A stretch of DNA of 64,000 bases from an uncultured Lachnospiraceae bacterium (lineage in GTDB: Bacteria; Bacillota; Clostridia; Lachnospirales; Lachnospiraceae). A model generated the notes under the pieces. That model had not been told where the DNA came from, searched no databases, and saw nothing but the letters and a program-made list of their open reading frames with translations. The first letter of the stretch is position 1, and every line of letters begins with the position of its first letter. The stretch lies in assembly GCA_947176505.1 (NCBI GenBank), contig CAMWQW010000006.1:64001-128000 (forward strand). The letters run 5' to 3'. A program made the position numbers and the translations under genes. Below, one piece after another: positions 54,317-62,174 of this stretch.

Positions 54317-54981
54317 CTATATACTCACCTGACTAATAGATTTTTTCATTGTACCATCTTCCTGCGGAATCCCATTAAGAAGTATATCCTTGTTATGTTC
54401 CTTATGGTCTTCCGAAACTACCGCCGTTATTACCGGCATCGGAACTGGAACCATTGTCGAAAACGGTGCCGGAAGCGTTATCAGCCATGTAACCTTTTTC
54501 GCCCACGCTTCTATTTCTGCCTCTCCATCCAGTGTACCAAGCACAATCCTATTGGGAATATTGTGAGGTATGAACTCTTTCAACATTATAGCAACACTTT
54601 CCCTCGTCAGACTTGAAAGAATTGTTCCCCCGGCAACCACCTTCATTAATTTCTTTATATCATACGCACCAGTCGCTGCTTGTGTGGCTTTACCGCTCAT
54701 CACACAAAATGCCTGCATAAACATTTTTTCATTACCCATCACCGATGCAAATGACGTAAGTCCTCCGAATATACTACTATTGATATTCTCTATTGTGCTT
54801 GTCAATCCATCTATCATATCTGCCGGATCATCTTGAAACGGGGGATAATGCTGAATTTTGTGCCGCACATGATGGCTGTTTTGGATAAGCCGTTAAACTC
54901 ATTTCCCATAGTAAACCCACTAACTGCACCAGCCAGAGCACTAAAGGATTTCTTTTCTATTCTATTCCCTCTAACAGGCAT
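54317..54981 (-). pseudogene. Frameshifted gene of the injection/toxin cluster
   Basis: AGGAGG at 54991-54996 precedes an ATG at 54981: MPVRGNRIEKKSFSALAG, GFTMGNEFNGLSK, TAIMCGTKFSIIP. This frame soon stops, but the protein continues as PPFQDDPADMIDGLTS in the next frame down to 54317. The switch coincides with a run of five G at 54840-54844, so loss of one base from a run of six explains it. The later part has hydrophobic stretches (VVAGGTILSSL, TLPAPFSTMVPVPMP). I do not recognise a named family. Confidence 0.65.
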
Positions 54982-54987
54982 ATGTAT

Positions 54988-55560
54988 CTATCCTCCTATC
55001 GTGCAATCGTTAATTGAGTATATAACTTGCAACGCTGCATCTTTCCATTCCACATTGTCTCTACATGTACAATTGAATACACCATGTAACAACCTGCCGC
55101 CTATGGGTTTAACATACACAATATTATATATCTGTTCATCTATACCATAACTCTTAAAATCAAACCATCCGATGTTTCGCTCTTTTTCTATTACTATCTC
55201 ATCAAAAACATATGCCGGATTGACTTTCTGAATCAGTTCCTTAAACTGATGAATTGTACTGTCAATGTTTTTCTCCGACAGCTGTATATCATATAGACTG
55301 AATGTAAAATTAACTGTAGTATCAAGACTCGTTTTTATAATCTGTGGACGCTGCTCTGACATATATTTTAACTTTGCCAAATTTACTGGCATATCTACGA
55401 AAGTATCCGGCAACATAACCTCTGCTTTTTCTTCCAGTATCTTTATTGCCTAAAAACGGACTAGTTCATCATTTATATAGATACCGGTTTGCAGTGTGTT
55501 GAAGTTACTCTTCTTCGCATTTTTTCTATACTCTAAAATATCTTTATCCAAAAAATCCAT
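54988..55560 (-). pseudogene. Gene with an in-frame amber stop, toxin-cluster accessory protein
   Basis: GGAGGTATTGCA and the ATG at 55560 open MDFLDKDILEYRKNAKK. TAG at 55452-55450 (codon 37) is followed in the same frame by AIKILEEKAEVMLPDTF and 140 more codons to 54988. The downstream part (KYMSEQRPQIIKT, SYGIDEQIYNIVYVKP) is a compact alpha/beta protein. CAG to TAG is the simplest change. A restart at the ATG at 55416 could yield a shortened protein. Confidence 0.65.
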
Positions 55561-55732
55561 TGCAATACCTCCCAACATACAAAACGCCAATTAACCAAGG
55601 AGTAATGTGATATATTTCAGTAAATACTTTCAACATTTTACCTAATTATATAGTATATTATACCAAAATGCTCATACATATTCCATATCGATTTCCGTCT
55701 TTGAATAGTACATCCACTCATTGAAAACCGAT

Positions 55733-55855
55733 TCAGCCAGACATGCATCTGAATTTAGAGGTATTTCTTCCTTCTTCATCCATTTCTAGTTCATATTCCC
55801 ACGGAGTATAACGCAAAGCATAAGAAATTTCTTTACCTAAACCTATATAATCCAC
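55733..55855 (-). pseudogene. Remnant of KptA (RNA 2'-phosphotransferase)
   Basis: From GTG at 55855 the frame reads V-D-Y-I-G-L then GKEISYALRYTPWEYELEMD, then a stop after 40 codons. This is the N-terminal end of KptA/Tpt1, where relatives read SKEISYALRHAPWEYELEMDE. The remaining 130 or so codons are absent. The IS110 element starts just beyond, so insertion or later deletion probably removed part of this region. Confidence 0.65.
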
Positions 55856-55929
55856 CTTATTTTATCTCCTACTATTAGTATTGTCATAGCCATTCTTTAC
55901 CTTTTCTATAGGTTCGGCTATGCTGTTTT

Positions 55930-56100
55930 AAGATACTGTGGATTGGTTTATCACCTCCTACCACCAGATGGTTCATACGAGGCTCCAACCACAGTCTCTT
56001 TGTTCATTTGTTAATCAGTTAGTTGCCGCATGACGGTTTATCAAGAAGTAGGTTACAATCGCAAGGAGCTCTGTCGATCTTAAAACAGTATCAATCCATT
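55930..56100 (+). ncRNA. Candidate IS110 bridge RNA
   Basis: ACTGTGGATTGG at 55935-55946 pairs with CCAACCACAGT at 55985-55995 (one bulged A), enclosing a loop of about 38 bases. A further structured segment precedes the transposase ribosome site. Bridge RNAs that specify target and donor are made from this position in IS110 elements. The fold is my reading and the exact ends are unknown. Confidence 0.5.
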
Positions 56101-56115
56101 TTAAGGAGGTCCTAT

Positions 56116-57294
56116 ATGATTTTTGTAGGAATTGATGTTGCTAAAGATAAGCATGATTGCTTTATCACTAACTCCGATGGCGAAGTCCTTTATAAAGTAT
56201 TTACCATCACAAATAACTTAGAAGGTTTCCATGACCTTTTTCAAAAAATCTCATCTGTTATGGAAGATGCGTCAAAAGTAAAAGTAGGACTGGAAGCCAC
56301 TGGACACTATAGTTACAATCTTCTCGGATATCTCATTGATAAAAGTTTGACCGCCTACATTATCAATCCGTTACATACGAATCTGTACAGAAAAAGTCTA
56401 AGCCTTAGACAGACCAAAACGGATAAAGTCGATGCCCGCACGATTGCTTCTATGCTGATGTCTGATGTGAACTTAAAGTCCTACTCAGACACATCATATC
56501 ATAATGAGGAATTAAAATCACTCACTCGTTATCGTTTCGATAAAGTAAAAGAACGGGCAAAGCTGAAAGTTTCCATTGCTCAGCTTATAAACATTCTTTT
56601 TCCAGAACTTGAAAATCTGGTTCCTACACTTCACATGGCATCGGTCTATTCTTTACTGTCCGAGTTTCCGGGTGCTTCTCATGTTGCATCTGCCCACCTT
56701 ACAAGACTGACAAATCTGCTTTCTGAAGCATCCAAAGGTCATTATGATAAAGATACTGCTATCCATTTCCGAGAGGCTGCCAAAAATTCTATAGGCTCTG
56801 TTATGCCCGCAAAATCTCTGGAACTGAAACACACCATCAAACTCATTCAGGAATTAACCATTGAGATTGATGAAATCGAAACTGCTATCAAGCAGATCAT
56901 GGATGAAGAAATCCGTTCTCCTATTCTTACCATTCCCGGCATCAGCTACCGGATGGGCGCAATGATCATCGCCGAAATCGGCGATTTTCACCGTTTTGAT
57001 TCAGCCGATAAGATACTGGCTTATGCTGGAATGTCTCCTTCCACTTATCAATCCGGACAACTGGATAACGGTTACTCTCACATGGAGAAACGTGGCTCCA
57101 GATATCTTCGATATGCTCTTTACAATGCGACAAAATATGTTTGCCACTGGGATGAATCCTTCGGTGCATATCTTGAAAAAAAGCGCTCGGAAGGGAAGCA
57201 TTACAATGTTGCTCTATCCCATGCAGCAAAAAAACTTGTTAGAACTATTTTTGCAATGGAAAAATCAGGGCAAGCATACAAAGCAACCTCTTAA
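56116..57294 (+). CDS. IS110-family transposase
   Basis: 392 aa. The N-terminal RuvC-like DEDD domain starts MIFVGIDVAKDKHDCF; later acidic residues occur in VGLEATGHYS and TKTDKVDARTIA. The C-terminal transposase_20 domain has LTIPGISYRMGAMIIAEIGD, AYAGMSPSTYQSG and KRGSRYLRYAL. AAGGAGGTCCTAT sets the ATG at 56116. The frame is intact, so the element may be active. Confidence 0.93.
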   Translation: MIFVGIDVAKDKHDCFITNSDGEVLYKVFTITNNLEGFHDLFQKISSVMEDASKVKVGLEATGHYSYNLLGYLIDKSLTAYIINPLHTNLYRKSLSLRQTKTDKVDARTIASMLMSDVNLKSYSDTSYHNEELKSLTRYRFDKVKERAKLKVSIAQLINILFPELENLVPTLHMASVYSLLSEFPGASHVASAHLTRLTNLLSEASKGHYDKDTAIHFREAAKNSIGSVMPAKSLELKHTIKLIQELTIEIDEIETAIKQIMDEEIRSPILTIPGISYRMGAMIIAEIGDFHRFDSADKILAYAGMSPSTYQSGQLDNGYSHMEKRGSRYLRYALYNATKYVCHWDESFGAYLEKKRSEGKHYNVALSHAAKKLVRTIFAMEKSGQAYKATS

Positions 57295-57539
57295 CTTTAT
57301 CTTCAAATATCTTCTTTCTTAGAGCACCTGCAAAGATGCTCTTATTGCCATGCAGTTTTCAAGGTACTGACTGCAATGAAAAGTCATTGCCACTTTTTTT
57401 AGTTTTGTTTTATACTTGACTTTCTTTAATAGTTAGTCTCGTATTTCTACCATACCCGCTACTACTACCCCTGCTGGTTATTTCCTTTGTAATATTTAAG
57501 ATGAAATATTCCGTCTATAAACATCAGATTACTCAAAAT

Positions 57540-57860
57540 TGCTGATATCTCTCTTATCATACTTTTCTGCTCCCATGGTCTCCCTTACTGCATTCTTCCG
57601 TTACCACCGAAACTTCATTATTGAAGGTGAACCCCGCATGATAGGAATCACTCGCCACATCAATCTCCTCACCTTGTTTCATTCCAAAAATAAAACTCTG
57701 TTTTTTGAAAGATAGTCTGCATATAAGAGGATATGCAGATAGCTACCCAGACGTTTCAGGAATTCCCAATCTTTGACTGTCCTGAAACCATCCTATCTGG
57801 ACAAAGGTTTGTGACAAAAGCTCCTGTCGGCAGGAAGACACCTGTCATCCGGCTCCGTCT
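57540..57860 (-). pseudogene. Scrambled remnants of a third VgrG-like toxin carrier
   Basis: Minus-strand fragments match pieces of the carrier at 59-61 kb. DWEFLKRLGSYLHILLYAD corresponds to DWQFLKRLGSHLHIPMYAD. FGMKQGEEID corresponds to FGMEKGVHID. AGFTFNNE occurs in both. Short DNA matches also appear from distant parts, such as the CTGTCGGCAGGAAGACACC segment. Order and frame are lost. The stretch 57295-58009 otherwise holds only the IS end. Confidence 0.65.
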
Positions 57861-58009
57861 CTTCCGGCAAAAAAAACGACGATATCTCACAACCTTTTTG
57901 AGAAATATCGCCGATACTATATTTTCTTTATTATTTTGAAAACTTTCTTTATCAGATATTAATGTATGATTTTATAGTTCATCAAAAACATCCCAAAATC
58001 TTTACATTC

Positions 58010-58450
58010 CTAATCTATTATCTGCAAGTCTCCCTTAATACCAGATGCCAACATTTCGATCATAACCTCAAAATCATTTCCCCAATTTATAAGACAATCA
58101 TCATACCCTCCAAAATAAAATCCTTTTTCAGATAAAAAAAATGTCATATTTTCTCTTTCTATATCTCCTATTATTAACAAGCTATCTTGAAGATACTCAT
58201 TATATTCTTCTACAACATCCATTGTTATTACTTTTTTGGCTTCTATTGGATTTAAACGAATAAGCATATCCTGTTTCCATAGCGGATGATTGTAATGAAT
58301 ATCCAGATATGCATATCGTTCTATAAACATCTTTTGAATATTATTATAGTGATAGCCATAATTGTCATACATCTGCATAATATGAGATATATCTACTCTT
58401 CTTCCTTCAAAATAGCCTGCTTCTTTTAAGATAGTTTGTACTTTCTTCAT
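58010..58450 (-). CDS. SUKH-3-type immunity protein
   Basis: 146 aa beginning MKKVQTILKEAGYFEGRRVDIS and containing ENMTFFLSEKGFYFGGYDDCLINWG, a typical SUKH-3 pattern. SUKH proteins neutralise varied nuclease and other polymorphic toxins. I chose the ATG at 58450 because it follows the TGA of the toxin fragment by five bases and matches the usual family start; an upstream GTG at 58480 is less likely. The cognate toxin survives only as a fragment, so this immunity gene is an orphan. Confidence 0.82.
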   Translation of the reverse strand: MKKVQTILKEAGYFEGRRVDISHIMQMYDNYGYHYNNIQKMFIERYAYLDIHYNHPLWKQDMLIRLNPIEAKKVITMDVVEEYNEYLQDSLLIIGDIERENMTFFLSEKGFYFGGYDDCLINWGNDFEVMIEMLASGIKGDLQIID

Positions 58451-58454
58451 CTTT

Positions 58455-58556
58455 TCACAATGTGCCTGTAAAATAATCACCTACCCCGTACAAACGCTCA
58501 TACACCACAAAGGTGTTTGCCTTCCACTTCGCAGGAGCGAGGCATTCGTCCCAACC
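58455..58556 (-). pseudogene. Last codons of a lost polymorphic toxin
   Basis: The frame ends KWKANTFVVYERLYGVGDYF..L and TGA, directly before the SUKH-3 gene. It is open for only about 33 codons, with stops upstream. Its position just before an immunity gene is that of a toxin C-terminus. Confidence 0.5.
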
Positions 58557-58675
58557 TCACAACATCCAGTATAGGTTTGCACGATGCATGCATCGGAAAA
58601 TGTACTCTCCAATAGTTCAATTTATAAAATCAATTTTGAAACACAAAAGTGTATTCTATTAAACCACCCATCATG

Positions 58676-59182
58676 TTATAAGAACAAATGTTCTTCTTCA
58701 AATGTTGCAAGATATTGTTCCCAATTTTTAAAAAGTCTTTCTCTATTCAATTGAATACTCCCTAAATCTCCTGCATCAGAGGGCATATAACGTACAAACG
58801 AAATAATACTATCAGGATAATCAAATAATTCATAAATTTCTTCAATAACCTGTAACACATTGTTAATTTCATTTCTTTTTTCATATAACCATTTGAGAAT
58901 CAAATATAACCATTTATTTTTTAAGCTGGCTATATCTTGACTCTCTTCTAGCTTAATCAATTCTTGTAAATACGGATAAATATCTTCATCACTATTTAGA
59001 CAAGTTATTTCTAACACAACGTCAAATCCTCTAGTATTTTCATCTATTATGTATGTTGCATATTCAATCACATCTTCTACAGTAATAATTTTGTTCTCTA
59101 ATGCAAACAAAACCTCCTGCCAGCTATAACAGTTTTTTTTCATCTCTTCTCTAAAATCATACTTAAGAAAACATAAATCCAT
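58676..59182 (-). CDS. DUF2247-type immunity protein
   Basis: 168 aa. Recognisable parts are SWQEVLFALENKIITVEDVIEYA, KNKWLYLILKWLYEKR, EEIYELFDYPDSIISFVRYMPSD and WEQYL, which follow the DUF2247 pattern found as immunity proteins in polymorphic toxin loci. It starts 15 bases after the toxin-tipped carrier gene, so it should protect against that tip. GAGG lies nine bases before the ATG at 59182; 59188 is an alternative. Confidence 0.8.
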   Translation of the reverse strand: MDLCFLKYDFREEMKKNCYSWQEVLFALENKIITVEDVIEYATYIIDENTRGFDVVLEITCLNSDEDIYPYLQELIKLEESQDIASLKNKWLYLILKWLYEKRNEINNVLQVIEEIYELFDYPDSIISFVRYMPSDAGDLGSIQLNRERLFKNWEQYLATFEEEHLFL

Positions 59183-59197
59183 ATTCATTTACCTCTT

Positions 59198-61291
59198 TTA
59201 CTTAGGTCCAATTATCCCAGCTCCCGGTCTAAACATCTGATGCTCCACCTGTCCTTGAGGATTTAATATATACTCATATATACCTGCTATTCCATCAAGT
59301 TCTCCCTCTGTCTGAAGCATAGTCATTTTTCTACCATCACCATTCGTAAACGCAAATGTACGTCCCTGAGCTAACTGTTCTTCTGATAAAAAACTAGCTG
59401 CTCTATGATAGGGATCTGACTTTAATCCGCTACCAACACGCTCAGCATTAACTATCTCATTGGCTGCATACTGTGATTTCAGCTTCTCATATTGTATAGG
59501 ATCTTCTGCTCCCGAACTAGTCTTATACGACGCATTCTCCCTAATATTCCCCGCATTATTATTATTTGTACCATACAATCTCGGATTTGACAATCCCAGC
59601 ATAAGTATCATGTTGCTGCCCGCCGCTGACACATCCTTGAACTGCTGATAATTCTCCTGTCCCATTGCATCCGCCATCATGTTCCTTCCTGCCAGACCCA
59701 CCATGGAGTCATTCACCTTCACCGCCATGTTGCTGAAGGTCACTGTATATCCCGTCAGCATGGTTGCCGTCATGATGGTCTCACTGCTGACAAACACCCC
59801 TGCCGGCAGGAAGACCCCCGTCATCCCATAGGGCACGACTTGGGCTAACACCACCTCCGATGCATACGGCACCATGCAGAAAGCCGCTCCTGCCAGCGCT
59901 CCTTCTGTGGAACTGACCAGACCGGTCAGCATATAGTCATCTAAACCGCTCACCTCACCACGCCGGATATCGTTTGCTGCCATGCCACCTACTGCCGCCG
60001 TGCCACAGAATCCTGCCAGCCCTCCTACGATCCACGGTGCAAATGCCGCCGTTGCCCCTCCCGTGAACACGATGGACGCCAGATAGCCTGCCCCTACTGC
60101 CACGGCTCCCACTACTGCAAGCCCTGCAAGGCAGTGTCCGGCAAGCTTCCCCCAGCTGAACCCTCCGTCATCCGGCTCTGTCTCTTCCGGTTCGTCCTTA
60201 TATGGCTTGTAGCGGATGAAGTCTGTACCACACAGCACGTTGATGCTGGACAGTGCATTGAACTCATTATTGAAGGTAAATCCCGCATCCCCCGTCCCTG
60301 TCGGCGGATTGCTCCCAGTCCCGCTTGGGATGATATCTTTCCCCTTCTCTTCACAGCGGACCTGTGACCTGTACATGTTGATCTCCTGCGGGGTGTACGC
60401 ATGGATCTTTGCCGCTTCCAGTCTGACCATTCCGGATGCTGTCAGTTCCGTCTTAGTATTGCTTTCGAATGTCACTGCTCTTTCATCAATCACAGAAGTC
60501 TGTCCGCCACCTCCCTGCATGGACAGATGCTCCGGGTACAGTTCCATCTTCTTGCCCGCTGCTGTCATGAACGTCCTTTTCTGCTGTCCGGGCATGCTCC
60601 CGCCATTGCCCCTTACGTCAGATGCCGCTGTCCCCTCCGATGCCGTGCCGGAACCGAAATACAGTCTGACATTGTTCCCCTTCTCCGGCATGGCATACAT
60701 GATATTACCGGAAACAGGTGTCCAGCCCCACTCATAGTCCGCTCCCTCATAAGGCTCGTCTATCTGTAAGCCGATCCTCATCTTCTCCGCCTGTGTGCTG
60801 ACCACCCTGCCTGTGAATTCCATGCCTGTCAGTCTGTCATGGTCTATGTACGGGATGTACCAGTTCCCGCACCCACCTGCATAGTAGGTGAATTCCAACT
60901 GCTCATGGTGCAGTTCAATACATTTCCTGTATATCACATGACTGCCGGACTCTGTAGCAATATCATCTCCTATCCTGCCATTTTCATCGCTTCTCACTTT
61001 GTAATACAGGTAATCTTTCCGCGTGACATTATCTTTCTTCGGATCCGTCTCATAATATTTCCGGCTAATCCCGGAATGACAGAGCCCCGTTTCTGCATCA
61101 ATATGTACGCCTTTTTCCATACCGAAATATAAGACCCTATTATCTGCTTCACAATCCGCATACATCGGGATATGCAGATGGCTCCCCAGACGTTTCAGGA
61201 ACTGCCAGTCTGTTTCTCCGTACTGGGTGATGGGTTTCAGCACTTCGTCTAGAATAATTGCTGTTTTTCTCCTATCCAGCACATTACTCAT
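59198..61291 (-). CDS. VgrG-like toxin carrier, N-terminally shortened, with C-terminal toxin tip 1
   Basis: 697 aa. Residues 20-60 (QYGETDWQFLKRLGSHLHIPMYADCE) match the contractile-injection/VgrG (phage gpD-like) family, in which about 120-150 residues normally come before this motif; they are missing here. The needle-like middle continues to about residue 330. Hydrophobic segments near 390-470 (LAGLAVVGAVAVGAGYLAS) resemble pre-toxin membrane regions. From about residue 582 the sequence is unique: KLKSQYAANEIVNAERVGSG, DPYHRAASFLSEEQL and IYEYILNPQGQVEHQ. No clear ribosome site is seen at the ATG. The tip family is not recognised. Confidence 0.8.
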   Translation of the reverse strand: MSNVLDRRKTAIILDEVLKPITQYGETDWQFLKRLGSHLHIPMYADCEADNRVLYFGMEKGVHIDAETGLCHSGISRKYYETDPKKDNVTRKDYLYYKVRSDENGRIGDDIATESGSHVIYRKCIELHHEQLEFTYYAGGCGNWYIPYIDHDRLTGMEFTGRVVSTQAEKMRIGLQIDEPYEGADYEWGWTPVSGNIMYAMPEKGNNVRLYFGSGTASEGTAASDVRGNGGSMPGQQKRTFMTAAGKKMELYPEHLSMQGGGGQTSVIDERAVTFESNTKTELTASGMVRLEAAKIHAYTPQEINMYRSQVRCEEKGKDIIPSGTGSNPPTGTGDAGFTFNNEFNALSSINVLCGTDFIRYKPYKDEPEETEPDDGGFSWGKLAGHCLAGLAVVGAVAVGAGYLASIVFTGGATAAFAPWIVGGLAGFCGTAAVGGMAANDIRRGEVSGLDDYMLTGLVSSTEGALAGAAFCMVPYASEVVLAQVVPYGMTGVFLPAGVFVSSETIMTATMLTGYTVTFSNMAVKVNDSMVGLAGRNMMADAMGQENYQQFKDVSAAGSNMILMLGLSNPRLYGTNNNNAGNIRENASYKTSSGAEDPIQYEKLKSQYAANEIVNAERVGSGLKSDPYHRAASFLSEEQLAQGRTFAFTNGDGRKMTMLQTEGELDGIAGIYEYILNPQGQVEHQMFRPGAGIIGPK
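59546..60945. repeat. Long direct repeat, copy 1 (carrier core)
   Basis: Matches 62601-64000 at a constant offset of 3055 bases; every segment I compared was identical, and shadow frames translate identically. It spans the shared carrier core up to the toxin junction. The true extent of copy 2 is cut by the window end. Confidence 0.9.
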
Positions 61292-61465
61292 TCGCCTAAA
61301 AGAAAAAAATCGGAAACATTTCCACGACCTTTTGAAGCCGAAGAATTGTATCCGATTGTGATGCCAACAAAACTGAACTTTGAATTAAATCGCCATATGT
61401 TCCTCTAAACTGCCTTAATCTAACTTACTTTGATATTTATCTTTTATTCAATCGTTCAGAAAACT

Positions 61466-61687
61466 TCATGAATTATTTTTATGTTCTACTATCATTGAAT
61501 TAATACCTTGAAAAAAAGCATCTCTGACAATTTCTGTATAGTTTTTGTAGTTAGGATTATTTTGCATAAGCAAATCAACCACTTCTTTCAACTTACCGTC
61601 TATAATAATTGTTATTCCTTGTACTTTCTCACCTGATTTGTCATTCTCAAATTCTTCATTGAGAATTGTAACTATGTTATTATCCAT
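61466..61687 (-). CDS. Small RHH-like protein
   Basis: 73 aa: a strand (VQGITIIIDG), then helices KLKEVVDLLMQNN and YTEIVRDAFFQGINSMIV, as in ribbon-helix-helix or similar small proteins. AGGAGAATAATT precedes the ATG, only two bases after the stop of the preceding immunity-like gene, so the two are cotranscribed. It could be a regulator or a second immunity factor. Confidence 0.55.
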   Translation of the reverse strand: MDNNIVTILNEEFENDKSGEKVQGITIIIDGKLKEVVDLLMQNNPNYKNYTEIVRDAFFQGINSMIVEHKNNS

Positions 61688-61689
61688 AA

Positions 61690-62166
61690 TTATTCTCCTA
61701 TTAAGCTTCTTCCATTTTCATCAATCCAATATCTCTGATTTTTTGGTATATACATTTCAAAATTTTGGTATTTTCCTTCCCATCCATCCGGAACGTAATC
61801 TTCAAACGATTCTGGTTCTGCATAGTGAGAAATTAAAACCCTATTTTCAAAATCTATTAGAATTGACGGGTTATATGCTAATCTTTCATTATAACTTATT
61901 TCATCCATGAGCATTCTTCTCAATTCTACTGTTGCTGCTTGACACTCTTCTATATTATTTAAAAAATGTATGCATGTTGATTCATTAACTATTTTTATAC
62001 CAAACCTAAAGTCATCATTACTGGTAATTTCATAGCCTTTCTTCCGATATGCTTCTTCTAACTTGCTATAATCTAAAAAGCAAAAATCTTTATCAAGTAT
62101 ATACCATTTTATACAATTATCATGTTTTATTGCTACTACAATTTTTTCTGCATATATTGGTTTCAT
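61690..62166 (-). CDS. Probable immunity protein for toxin tip 2
   Basis: 158 aa, soluble, acidic alpha/beta protein (MKPIYAEKIVVAIKHDN, ISHYAEPESFEDYVPDGWEG). AGGAGGTATT sets the ATG at 62166, eight bases after the carrier stop. Immunity function is inferred from position immediately after a toxin tip; no named family is recognised. Confidence 0.6.
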   Translation of the reverse strand: MKPIYAEKIVVAIKHDNCIKWYILDKDFCFLDYSKLEEAYRKKGYEITSNDDFRFGIKIVNESTCIHFLNNIEECQAATVELRRMLMDEISYNERLAYNPSILIDFENRVLISHYAEPESFEDYVPDGWEGKYQNFEMYIPKNQRYWIDENGRSLIGE

Positions 62167-62174
62167 AATACCTC

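Larger units (their letters stand above)
55870..57420 (+). mobile_element. IS110-family insertion sequence (boundaries approximate)
   Basis: A single transposase gene of IS110 type with a long non-coding left part (about 55870-56115) that can fold, and a short right end holding a hairpin AGAGCA/TGCTCT at 57331-57352. IS110 elements usually lack terminal inverted repeats, so the ends cannot be fixed by eye. It sits between the KptA remnant and a VgrG remnant. Confidence 0.7.

Noticed and set aside
61292..61430. Minus-strand frame reading VGITIGYNSSASKGRGN upstream of carrier 1
   Set aside because: It vaguely recalls filamentous haemagglutinin sequence but is only about 37 codons with stops on both sides; too weak to call.
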